Assembly: GCA_964030475.1 (NCBI GenBank) | Contig: CAXIPT010000001.1 | Location: forward strand, 14,698,769-14,762,768 | Length of the DNA: 64,000 nt | Direction: 5' to 3' | DNA from: Tethya wilhelma | Lineage: Eukaryota > Porifera > Demospongiae > Tethyida > Tethyidae | In this document: positions 16,927 to 29,963 of the stretch, piece by piece | How positions within the stretch are numbered: position 1 is the first letter of the stretch | How the letters are laid out: every line of letters starts with the position of its first letter | Notes under the pieces: generated by a model | Told to the model about the DNA's origin: nothing | What the model saw: only the letters and a program-made list of their open reading frames with translations | Databases searched by the model: none | Made by a program: the position numbers and the translations under genes

Positions 16927-17457
16927 CACTGTACATGCCGGCTATGTGTGACATGATGCTCTAATTTAATATAGGACGTCACAATCAATGACTATAGCTA
17001 GCACAAAACAATCAAACACGGATATACTATATGACTTGCAATAATTATTATTGATGACATTAATATTGTATGCATGTATGTATAATCATGATTATTTTAC
17101 ATGACAAGGCTAATTGAAATACTTATGCACAATAAATATTTGATTCTGCATGCATACCTACATACGACCAGTACACCCATTACTCGGCCACAGGCATCCA
17201 TATCATAGTCTTGCTATTGTGCACATGCATGCAATGTCATGCAATTATATTATTCACAGCTTCAGTTGATCATGAATATTCTCTTGACACAATATCACAG
17301 CCACAGAACACACACACACGTTGAACCACAAAATAAAACACTGAACACAAACAAAAGAGATGAAGTCTTGATAATGTGATGATGATGACTGCATAACTGC
17401 TCTTGCATGACAAAAAATAATACAAACAAAACAGAAACAAACACACAACAACAACAA
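16927..17457. other. Convergent spacer, nothing recognised
   Basis: AT-rich DNA between the 3' ends of the 186-aa gene and the Rho GTPase gene. It presumably contains both 3' UTRs. No coding or repeat structure stands out. Confidence 0.5.
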
Positions 17458-18550
17458 CTATAGGATGGTGCAACCTGTAGCACACTGGGTAGTGCTCTTT
17501 CTAGAGCTGCTACTGAGTTCTAATGCAGCAGCAATAGCTTCGTCAAAAGCATTCTTAACGTTAAATTGAGTTAGTGCCGAGCACTCTACATAACAAGTAG
17601 CCTTCAACTGTGATACTAGTTTGTTTCCATCTGATCTTGAAACAGTTCTACCACCTCTTGATTTAAGCTCTTTAACGAATGCCATGTTCTCTCTCAAATC
17701 AACTTGTGTGCCAACAAGAACGATGGGTACTCCTGGACAGTGTCTTCTGATCTCTTTGATCCATTTGGTTTTGACATTCTCGTAGGAGGCTGAATCAACC
17801 ACGGAGAAACAAATGAGTGCTACGTCCACTTGAGGATAGCACAACGGTCTGATGTGTGCGAAATCATCCTGCAAATAAGAGTGGAGGAGAGGCAGCATGA
17901 ATATCTATCCAACATGTGCAGCACACTTATTCATTGGTGTAGCTAAGCACCTGCATGCATTGATAATTTCAAGCCATGCACTCATGGATACCTACCTGTC
18001 CTGATGTATCGCAGAGAGTGACTGTTATTCTCTTTCCATAAACTGATATTGAAGCTGCAAATCAAAAAAGAAAATACCAGTTAACACTATGTATGCTTTT
18101 ATAACAACTTATAATAAAGTGTGAAAGTTTAAGATTTTAACACTTACAGGCAAACTTGTCATAAATGGTTGGCTCGTGTGTTTCTGGAAACTTTTCATTG
18201 GTGTAACTCATGAGTATGCTTGTCTTTCCAACACCACTGTCGCCCACAATTGCACAGGTCAGTGTCTGTGGCTCAATGCATTCCATGTAAGCACGAATGG
18301 GAGAGTAGCTGCCGTCTGATCTGGGCAGTGTTGCAGTTCTGTTCTGTGAGGGCGATCCTGGCTCGCTCTTCATTCGCATATCAATGTTTACAGAAGTCTT
18401 GCACTTGGGAACGTACTCGATTGGAGACGGCTTCTGGATGAACGGATTGCCTTTGTGAGACCGCTTAGCGGCTGACCGGGAGTCCCATTTTGGAGACTGC
18501 ACAGGACTGGATGAAACGCACTGGGGAGGAGGACTGTCTTTGCCACCCAT
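17458..18550 (-). CDS. Rho-family small GTPase with N-terminal extension
   Basis: The three exons, 18550-18148, 18054-17996 and 17868-17458, sum to 873 nt and 290 aa. The first ~85 residues are a Ser/Pro/Lys-rich extension with several PxxP-like pieces. The GTPase fold follows: P-loop GDSGVGKTS, switch I ETHEPTIYDKF, switch II DTSGQDDF, VGTQVDL and ECSAL. The C-terminus is CATGCTIL, a CAAX box ending in Leu, which predicts geranylgeranylation. Length and extension recall the RhoU/RhoV (Wrch/Chp) group, but those lack a standard CAAX box. Two normally fixed positions differ: Ser instead of Gly at Ras position 12 and Ser instead of Ala at position 59, while Gln61 is kept. No closer orthologue could be assigned. 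Confidence 0.88.
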
Positions 18551-18834
18551 GGTAGTAGATAGAGATAGCTTGTTTGTTTTCTTGCACTAAACACAACTTT
18601 GCATGAAAATACAACTGAACAACTGAGCTAAAGCGAGTCGTTTTTATGGTGAACCAGAGCCCAACCGGAAATGTTTAGCATTTCCGGAATGACTTCCGCA
18701 ATATATACTTGAAATGCCAAAAATGTCATGCCATAATTATATACAATTCACAAAAATACACACAAAATCTCTTATGCCACAAAAAGCGTGAACATACACA
18801 AAAAAATTGGCTCCTAAAAGAAGTGATATTAGGC
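18551..18834. other. Spacer between Rho GTPase start and POMT2 stop
   Basis: 284 bp holding the 5' flank of the Rho gene and the 3' flank of POMT2, both on the minus strand. It contains a direct pair of CATTTCCGGAATGACTTCCG-like words near 18680. No gene was seen. Confidence 0.4.
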
Positions 18835-19284
18835 TTAAATATCCCATGTTGACAGCCACTTTAGTCCATACATTTCGCTGTTGGGATCATCGGCCTTGGG
18901 TCCAGTCATTCCATAGGCAAGAGGTTTGAAGGCAATGAAACTATAAAGCAAATAAAAAAATAATGTGTAAACAAATCAGCATCGATTCAATGGAAGGAGG
19001 CTCCCCTATTCCCAAACACTATTTTTAGACAGCCAACCTGGTTTGGCATGATGAGTACACACATAACAATAACCTAGGTTGTTAGCAGAACCAACTGAAG
19101 CTATACCATCGCACAAAGACGCTTGTGCAAACAAAACAGTCACAACTGAAAACAAACATAAAACCAAGATGTCATGAAAGGCCTCCAAACAAGGAAGGTA
19201 GGAGAGACTTTCTTGCCAGATCTAGTTCCACTGGGAGTGGAGCAGTAAATCTACACGGACACACCTTAAGACATGCAGCTCACA

Positions 19285-19337
<53 letters not shown>

Positions 19338-20766
19338 CACGCACACAACACCACACNNNNNNNNNNTAAACCGAGCAACCCAAGCGACTGTACTGCATTG
19401 TGCAAGCCCCTCAACTAATAATACATACATTCAGAGACATCCTGAAGAGATTACACGAGGTGAAAAGGCTCTTAGTGATAAGGAGACCTTCTTGGCACAT
19501 CAACACACACACGTCCGCTACACCAAGGCAACGAGGTACACAAAGGCCTTAGAGTGAATGCACATGATTAGCTATGCCCATAATGAGAATGTGAGCTAAT
19601 ACAGGAGCATGAGTATTCACACCAAAGTACACTCAGACTCTGGAAGCTCAAAGACTCGAGCTGACCAGGAAGTGCAATGCAGAGGCAATGTAAACAGATT
19701 ACATCACACACATCTGAGTGGCTCATTGGGGAATTATAATTTCTTGCCTGGCTTCAAAGATTAGAGTAAAAAATTCAAACTAGGATGCTGCTCACCATGC
19801 AGTGCTTATCTACAAGATGATGTAATCTATTACAGCATCAGTGGAAGTACCTACCTTGCAATATGATAGCTGCTATCAGCGCCATCATGGAGTGATAAAA
19901 GATGGGCTTTAACGCTGGTGGAAAGAACACGGTCAAAATCCTGATACAGAACTCAATCACGATAGCTATATATGGGGGGGGGGAAACACACACAAACAAT
20001 AAAATGTGTACTTGTTAACATTGTGGCACTGCTTAGCAGGACATAAAGTACAATAGACTATCACATGAAATACAGTCGAACCATCAGCAGCAACACATCA
20101 GTGATGTAATGCTGAAAGCAGCACATTATGATAATGCGAAAAAACCCAGGTAAAAATACATCCAATAGTAATCCGAGCTGACATAATCATAGTAAGCAAC
20201 ACACACACACACAGAGAGAAAGAGAGTAGAGGAAGAGTCAATTGAGGAAAAAATAATGGAGGAAGGGAAAACTATTTGGAAGCACTTGAATGAACGACAA
20301 GAGTGGTCAAGTAACGTACATCATTCTAAACAACACATACACAATACTCTACTAAACAATGTGCATGTACAAGTAATATTCACTGGACATTTCTTCATAA
20401 TAAGCTATGTGCACTGAGTGGTAAGGAACCCAGAGACAGCTGGTCTTCTTGGCAGTTGGTCACCACCAAGGAACATGCACTGCCAGCAATATTGCCATGG
20501 AGAGAGAGTAGGATACAAACTGCACCAATTAATTTTCCTCTAAATCATGTTCCCAAGAATCCATTACAATAAGATAGTTGGAGTAAGANTCTGGGTCTGA
20601 GTAAGGATGGAACAGCTGCTAAGACAGTTATTGTATGTGAGAATATTTTTTGTTTGGTAATGTAATGTCATGAATTTTTTTCCCTCTCTCTTTTGCTCTA
20701 GGCAAGTGCCATTCGAGTTATTGGTGTGTTTGTTCAATACGAGTGTCTGGCTGAGGTACACACACA

Positions 20767-20823
<57 letters not shown>

Positions 20824-22233
20824 AAACACACACACAAAAATATCATGTATTCAATGTCATGGTTTCAATATAAATCAACTTCAAATATACAAGCTACATT
20901 CCCCTTTCATTCAGGATACCAACTTCATCATTGACTCTCATTCTGCCATTCTCCACTGCCTCAGTTCTTCCTCCCTACCAGTTAGAGTCCAAGCTTCATG
21001 GGCCCTGGCCAATCTCACGGACAAGATGCCTCCTTCCTTCCCTCCCTCTCTCATTCCAGCCCTCTACAGAGCCACTTGTACCACTCTTACTGATAATGAC
21101 AAGGTCAAGTGCAATGGTGTGAGGGCAGCTGGCAGCCTTCTGAGGATACTGGATGAAACAAGTGAGCTAGGAAGATGATTTCTTATAAGATCTCTTTGTT
21201 TACATGTACTTTGTTGATTTTGATTCCATTTGTTTGTTTGCTTGTTTGTTTGTTTGTTTGTTTGTCTTGCAGTGTTGTCAAGTAATGGAGGTTTGGTCGA
21301 AGAAGTCAGTTCATTGTTGGCCAAATGTGCCAACTCAGGCTCAGTAAAAGTACGATTGTATATCCTATGTATGCTTAATTCTCTCTCTGAACTCTTTTGT
21401 TGAGTTAAACTACTATTCTGTGTTCTAATGTCCTCCTCCTTCTCTTCCAGTCCAGGTGGAATGCTTGCTACGCCTGTCACAGTGGATTCTCAAACTCTGT
21501 GTTCAGTACCAACTGTTTAAAAAGTGTGGTACGTTGTTTGTCTCCGTACGAAATTTACATTTCATTTTCTTGCTTGTGCTCTTTGACTCACTTACAGGAA
21601 GAGCTGCTCACAGCACTGTGCCAAGCAGTACACACTTGCAAAAACTTTAAGGTATAATGCATACAGTTTAATCGTACAATTTACTCCCTATTTAGTAGTC
21701 TCTTACGGTATATAGCGGGAAATTTCTGCCTCATTTTTGTAGATTGATTTGTACCAACAAATTCCCCACTATTATATGATTATGTAGAAACTGTAACCAT
21801 GGTCATTGATTTTATATTGATTTTTTTAAGGTCCGTAACAATGCAGCATTGGCTCTTTCTACTGCTGTGGACTACTATCCTTTGGGTAGTGTGGAACAGT
21901 TCACAGCGGTGTGGGCAGCTGTGCTGCTTGGTCTAGAGAACAGTGAACACCAGGTGGTCTTTTCGGAGTTCAAGCATGCAGGCTCCCTCAAGACACAGGT
22001 TTGCTGATACAAAGAGATGCATTATAAGACAGCACTCAATGATACTTAGAAGGAATCAGTGTACTTTGCTTGTTTATGCTATATAGCTAGCCTCATACCT
22101 AGGTTCTAAGGTCAAAGGAGAGAGCCTGGGTACCGTTAGTGTAAGGTCAAAGGAGAGAGCCTGGGTACGAGGCTACGATATAGCCTCATAAACAAGGTTT
22201 AAGATTATCTCTTAGTGTCTGCATGACTTTCCT

Positions 22234-22299
<66 letters not shown>

Positions 22300-22997
22300 N
22301 ACTAGCGGGTAACTGAACACCGACCAGTGAATAGAAGCAAACTAATCAGAATAATGTCAAGAATTGATGCAGTCATTCCTTGGATTTAGTGAAGGGCAGG
22401 TGGTCAAAAATAAACAGGCAGAGAAGACTCGAAGGATCACAGTTGTGGCATTATATAATACACCCAACATCAATCGCTATTCTTTACTATCTCGGTGTTC
22501 AATGGCTATACAGTAGGTAGACCACTGAGGGCATTTAGTGAGCACTTACATTTAAATTAAACTGTCGAGTGCATGAGACAATGAGCATACTATGCGTGGT
22601 ATGAATAAGTCTACCGACTCCAATAAATAGAGCAGTGGGTAAAAAATTACTTAACTCGCCACAAACCACCAACAGCGATTCAGCCCCCCATCCTACCCCC
22701 ACTCAACCCCATTAGAGCAGTTAGGGTATCCAAGAAACAAATACAAACACACAATGGCCCATTTGCATTCCCGTCAATTTGAAAATCCTCTCATCTTCTA
22801 TGAAACCATCAACAAAAGGTCCAAAAGGAGCACATAAAGTGTCAACCTCCACAGCCTCATACACACTTGGTGAGTGGTGTGCATCTGTTGCCCTTGTTAA
22901 CAGACAATCAACCACTTACACTCGAGAGAAACACCACACAAAGAGACACATATAAAAATCACACACACGTACGTACGTACATACATACATACATACA

Positions 22998-23028
<31 letters not shown>

Positions 23029-24454
23029 GTACATACATACATACATACATACATACTTATATACTGGCTCATACGTCTAGATACAAGTGGGACAAGGAGA
23101 CCATCTGTGATCCAAGGCAACGAACGTGAACGTGACAAAATTAAAATTTTACAAAGAGCGAAATATATGCAGTGTGCAATTCATAATGCATTAGTTACGA
23201 GTGGCAACAAATGAGCCATTGATCGATGGCAGTGGAACGCTGCCAATTCGTGTCAAGCTATACACTTAGTCTCCTTAGGTGCTAAGTGCCAAGAATGTGA
23301 CTTATCGCATACATAAGGCACAGTCAGTGTGTAGGGGCACTCAATGTGGGACAAGAAACATGCATCCATTTTCTTGCTAACTGCACAAGGGGGTCTCATT
23401 TGTTCTGTTTATTTACTTGATTTGGGTCAATTGGGAAACTTGTAGGAATTAACCCATTTCTAATGTGAGGGACATTCCACAATAATTGAATGACAATAGC
23501 TCAATTTGATAAGGTACGCAACAATATATTTCAGCACTAAACAAGTACACTTATCTTATCAGTGCTACTGTATTATTGCTAATTTGTTAGATCATCCAAG
23601 TAATGGGTCATGTCATTGAAATTGCTTATGGGCACTAATTCTTTGAGCAAGTCTTACAGAGCAGTGCTGTGCTGTATTGACTATAAATGGCCATTTCAGG
23701 CTAAGAAAGGGGAAGAGAGTTCATGCTGTAAGTATAGGCTTGTTCCACTGTATTGTGTATACGGTCAGATGACATGTTGACCCTGAGAACACTGGTAGAT
23801 TCCAGCCTGGGATCCTAGTCAAGAATGCACACACATCATAGTAGAGAGGAGATGCTAGTCACTTCCAATGTCTGGGTGGGCTAGGTCAGCTAGTTGTTGC
23901 AACTATTGTGTTGCTATTATACATGTCATACAATATCATAAGGATAAGGTGCATCACGACCTATGACCCATAGAGTGGTAGAAGAGCATCGGTACACTAG
24001 TTCTACTTCCAAGGAATATCCTGTGTCAATAGATTAAACTACACCAGCAACTACCTTCACTGCAGTGAGATGGTTGCGACCTAAGGTAATAGATTGAGGG
24101 TGGTGGATTGAGGAAAGAGAAACACTCTAACACGTCACAGGGAGGGAGTGTATTGAGAGCTCTCATGTGGTTATTGAAAGAATTTGAACATTCCTGGTTC
24201 TAGTCCATTTGATAGAGAGCTGAGACTACTGTACCTCTGCCGGTCATCCTGTGTAACCTGAACCAAGGCAGGGTGGCATGGATGGACGGGTGACTAGTTG
24301 ACAGTTTTAGTAGAGACAAAATAGCAACATCAAGGGAACGGACGAGTCATTCAATAAAGTGTTAGCACAAAACTAAACTCACTACGAGCCATATTGAAAG
24401 AGAATAGTGGAAAGGATAATGATCAGTTGTGTCTCCCGGACAAGTGATTATAGG

Positions 24455-24516
<62 letters not shown>

Positions 24517-27500
24517 TAAAATCTCATGTCGACATATTTATGTACTGTACGTACCATGATCATGTACATATAATATTATCTCACTCTATTTGACTGCACT
24601 TTCCTCCCTAGATATACATACAACATTGCATGCTCATACGTACCTTCAAACTCTTTGTCCTCAAAGCTGACTCCCCTCTGGTCTGCCACGAGCTTGATGA
24701 AGAGGATGGTGACAAACACCAACAGGAGAACATTACAGCTCCAGAAGATGATCTACAGAGACAAAGGAAGCGAAGAAAGAAAAAGAGTGATCACAAAAGT
24801 TAACATGATGGCTTATGGTGTAATCTGATAAAGCTCATGTATGTTTGTATACATAGATGCTGTAGCTCTGTGTGTACTTCTGGACTGTGGTTTAAAGAAG
24901 TATACATCCACTAGTGATGTCCACGTATTATGCTTTTAAACGCACATGTATCACAATGCAATTTGCTCTGAACACAAATCAACAACAGCCTATGATTCTC
25001 ACACTCTGTTCCTACACAAGCACACCGATAAGGCAATTAATGTACAAAGACAATATCAAAACAGATTCCAAGCCTTTTAAGTCGGCAAGCAAGAAAGACC
25101 ACACTCACTGGAGCAATATCAATCACAAACAATTCAACCACGTGGTGATACTGTATTTCAAGAGCCACCATTATACGTACAGCATAGTACGTATCTCTCA
25201 CAAATGTTTAAGTCCAACTATGCAAGATATTCAATAATGGAACTCACGAATTGTACAAATATCATAAGTATTACAATATGAACACAAATAGCCCTTCCAA
25301 TGATAAACAGATCTAGACATGCCCAAAATAGATGATGATTGATGCACAGAGAGAAGAAGTGTTGAATATCACAAACAAAACTGAGACATCTGCAATATCA
25401 GATGCTGCTTGTAAGTTGCTTTAATGTCTGAAACACAACATCAAGCGCATAAATTTATGTACAAATGTGTACTTACCTGTACATACACAAATACACATTC
25501 TATCCAAAAACAATGGCCATTTCTGGTAGGCACCAGCTAGTCTACTCAAATGTCAAAAATTAAAACAAGCCCATAGATGAAGGGTCTGTCAAACAGAAGA
25601 GATAAGAGCATGTCTTATACATACCCTCACACTGTCATAACATTACTGACATCACAATGGGGTATATAGTAGCAGGGGGTTGTACATTTGCAAGTGGGGG
25701 TCACTCTGTATAGGCAGCAGACATCCATGGTTCCAAGGTCAGCATGAAGGATGACACAACCTGACTCTGTGGGCTCAGGGAATGGCCAGTGCAACCACAG
25801 AGGGGGCCATAGAACATCCAATGTGGGGCAGAGATAAGGAGACCACTGAGGTCTAATCAAATGCACTCACAAAAGTCACCTTTCAAACCTGTATTGAAGA
25901 TTTGCACTATATAAGGAAGCAGGGGAAAATAGTGGTTTACCCAAATGAAGAACAAACTTTGATAACATTATGAGTCTGTTCCAGTGGGGAGAGGAGAAGT
26001 TTGTTCTCCAAAAGGGAAGTAGAACTGTCCTATAACAAACAGCAGGAGAGAAAGGGACCACTCTATGGTTGTATAGAAAGTATACACTGCCAAGAAAAAC
26101 AAATTAAGGATATAATCATCTTGAAAGTTATCATAATAATTATCAGTGAAGTAATGTTGTTTTGTTCGTACTAAAAGTAAACAAACTACACCTCGCTAGA
26201 AACAAAGTCACATGAGTATGGCCTCGCTGGAAACAAAGTCACATGGGCATGACATTATATGTAGGCCTTGAGATCTGGTTCGGAAGTCGACTATATATAG
26301 TCTCTTATGAATAGTAGTACGTAGTCCTATTCTCTGCTCCAATGCCCATGAGCTCAGTGGTAAGAGCATTCGACCAGAGTTCGAAAGACTTGGGTTCAAA
26401 TCCCAGCTAGATCTCAAGATTTTTTCCAACGATATTTCATGGACATTCCCATGCTCCAAGCAGCTATGTGTATGTATGCAGCTACCTTAATTAACACATA
26501 CTATTGCTATGTTATGGACACTATAATTATAATAGCAATACATATAATATGTGCATGTATGTGATCTCAAATGCCATGACATTCCCCAATCCCTGTACAA
26601 CCCCTGACACCTCAACCCCACAGTACAAGGAGCCTACATACAGTGCCCAATACTCTGGACACCCCAGTTGCACATTCAACAAGCATGAGGTAACAGAAGT
26701 AACGAGATCTTGATTATCCACTCAGAAAATTGTACTCTGAAACTGGAGAAGAACCACTCACATTCCAGCCACGACCATGCCCCTATGAATACCGTTTCCA
26801 CCCTTTTGATCCACAATGACAAGACAAACACTTGAGAAGAACGCACGACGTAAACAGAGACACTGAAATCACCTCGATGACGAAGACAGGGGGGAAATAT
26901 GTCAAAGTTACAAACACGTTGTATCTCACTACCCCCCATGATGGTGCTCCTTTGAGAAGAGAGGAATGAAGAGGGCTTCCTGGATTCTTCATGTTTGATG
27001 TGTGTACTTTAGTAGCAACGGGAGGTCAGTGGGTGGCCATCTAGCTACGTGTGTGTTGTACGACAAGGAGATGGAATTATTTTTTCCTTCTTTAATGTTA
27101 GTAGTTGCACGGTATTGGATTGCTTTTTGCGAATTAAGGTATGTCATGTACTGTAGGTAGTAGTAGTACATGGAGGCATTTTGAGTGAGTGTAGAGAGCA
27201 CACATACATAGCTACAAAGACATAGGGAACAATGGAGCAGACAATTAAAATGGAGGACCAAACACGACAGACACTAAAAGTAGAGGTCTCTAGTCTGGTA
27301 CCACTGTTGCACTCACAAAAAAGATTTTAGACGCTGGCTACAAAATTATTTCAACTATTGCACATACCTGCTCTGGACATGACAATGCTAAACTATGCAC
27401 GTACATATATAACATCGTGAATAGACTACCCTAGCTCATTCCAGGATGCTCAAAGGACACACTCAAACACACACACAAGGAAGACGTGGCTCAGCCCACT

Positions 27501-28708
27501 AAGAATGGATTGCTCATCCACCGGTCCTGACGACAAACAAGACAGAGCTTCAGACACAGTTCATTGTATTCATGTGCTGAGTTTGGGTGATGAATAACGT
27601 GTGGTCGATAAACATGCACTTGTACTAGATTCACGACTGAAAGTGACAAACATGAAAAAAAGAAATAACATTGTGTTTGCTGTTGCTATGACAAACTCGT
27701 ACACATGCTCAAAAAAAGTGCCATAATTAGTCCTGCGCAAAAATCCATCCTAAGCTTATGAATGTACTTGATACCTCTCAGTGGTAACCTAGGTCTACCT
27801 CTGAAGTGAGCACTTCAAAGAGACACATGATGCTTCCTCTCCCTCTCCAAGCCAGGGGGGATGGGCTGAGGGCAGCCATGACCCAATGAGTGTGGTATGA
27901 CAGGAATGTTGGGATGAGGTGTACACCGCTGGAGTGAACGCTAAGCAAGGGTACTACATTAGCAGTCTAGACGGAAAATTGAATCTACTTCATTAGCGAC
28001 ACAAAGATACACAAGCAGGAAAGTGTTGTTTTTCAGTTTAGCCTTGGAGTTGAGCCACAAGACAGGAGCAAGTGTTTATTGTTTGCCCCTGGGGTGCTAT
28101 TAACACACGTACATTTCACTAATGGGGAGATATTGCATACATTTTAGGTGCTTCGACAGGTACGAAGGAACAGTGCTTTTGATCATGACATTCCATAGCT
28201 ACAGGGAGAGCAGAAAATAAATTCAATTTACAATGGACCCTGCAAGTACACTGCAACATGAACACAACTATGTGCTTACACAAACATTTCTATATGAGAC
28301 GGGTACATTACTGTATCATACTGTAAGAATACATCTGTACTAAGAGTATCTCAGTGAACAAAGTCTCAATGGGTCCACTAAGCATGGGTGAGTCAAAGCG
28401 TAAGTCGGAGATGACCTGTTAGTCTAATGTTTCATCAAATATGCACACTCTTTCCAGACGTCACTCATCAGGGTGCTTCTCTCCAGAGGGAGAGTGGGAG
28501 TGAGGAACTCTCCTAATGACTAAAGCAAACAGGAAAACTACCTCAATGCATACTAGAACTAAGACACTACAGGTCAAAGGTTTTACTTCAAGACAAACAA
28601 AACTTGAACACACACACACACACACACACAACAGGAAAATTACCCTAAGACTGTACCTACTGGAACCGGTACTTTTAAAGGTAAAAGGAAAACAAAACAC
28701 AAATTACA

Positions 28709-28741
<33 letters not shown>

Positions 28742-29930
28742 TACACACACACACACACACAACAGGAAAACTACCCTAAGGCTGTTCCTACTAAAACCGA
28801 TACTTTTAAGGACAATTTAGGTAAAAGAAAAACAAAAACACAGATTACAACACACACACACAGTACTAAAATGATGTGGAACTATCTTGTAAAGCAGTAT
28901 TACAAATGGTAGTTATATCTTGGAGTAGGAAACCATTGAAGCTGTTGTGTTTGCTAAATAATAACATACATTAATCATTTGTGGTTATTTTAGCCATGGG
29001 AAACGACTTGGACAGGAAGCAGTGGACAATGGAGGGAGCCTGCTGAAAGAGTGGGTGAAGCCAACCACTAATAAACCACTAGGAGACCACACTGGAGGGA
29101 TAGCCGATACAAACAGGATGTGTAAATATTGACAGTGGTTTAAATATTGGTTGGATAGGACAGACATTTCCCATGGAGCTGCTTAGTCATTTTCAACTCC
29201 TACACCTCCACACCAAGGGAGGAGAGCACTAGAACAGGACACAGTGAGTGCNTTTCAGTTTAGCCTTGGAGTTGAGCCACAAGACAGGAGCAAGTGTTTA
29301 TTGTTTGCCCCTGGGGTGCTATTAACACACGTACATTTCACTAATGGGGAGATATTGCATACATTTTAGGTGCTTCGACAGGTACGAAGGAACAGTGCTT
29401 TTGATCATGACATTCCATAGCTACAGGGAGAGCAGAAAATAAATTCAATTTACAATGGACCCTGCAAGTACACTGCAACATGAACACAACTATGTGCTTA
29501 CACAAACATTTCTATATGAGACGGGTACATTACTGTATCATACTGTAAGAATACATCTGTACTAAGAGTATCTCAGTGAACAAAGTCTCAATGGGTCCAC
29601 TAAGCATGGGTGAGTCAAAGCGTAAGTCGGAGATGACCTGTTAGTCTAATGTTTCATCAAATATGCACACTCTTTCCAGACGTCACTCATCAGGGTGCTT
29701 CTCTCCAGAGGGAGAGTGGGAGTGAGGAACTCTCCTAATGACTAAAGCAAACAGGAAAACTACCTCAATGCATACTAGAACTAAGACACTACAGGTCAAA
29801 GGTTTTACTTCAAGACAAACAAAACTTGAACACACACACACACACACACACAACAGGAAAATTACCCTAAGACTGTACCTACTGGAACCGGTACTTTTAA
29901 AGGTAAAAGGAAAACAAAACACAAATTACA

Positions 29931-29963
<33 letters not shown>

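Larger units (their letters stand above)
22301..24643. other. POMT2 intron DNA
   Basis: No coding exon was recognised on either strand, and the missing POMT2 exon was not found here. The region contains an ACAT/ACGT tetranucleotide run (about 22965-23056) and a CA run (about 24457-24512). Confidence 0.6.

Noticed and set aside
20590..22299. HEATR6-like fragment as a true nested gene in a POMT2 intron
   Set aside because: It has neither start nor end, sits between assembly Ns and replaces a POMT2 exon, so a misplaced contig is more likely; kept as a feature with this caveat.
22965..23056. Regular short repeats considered as a CRISPR array
   Set aside because: It is a simple tetranucleotide repeat without spacers, and the window is clearly eukaryotic.
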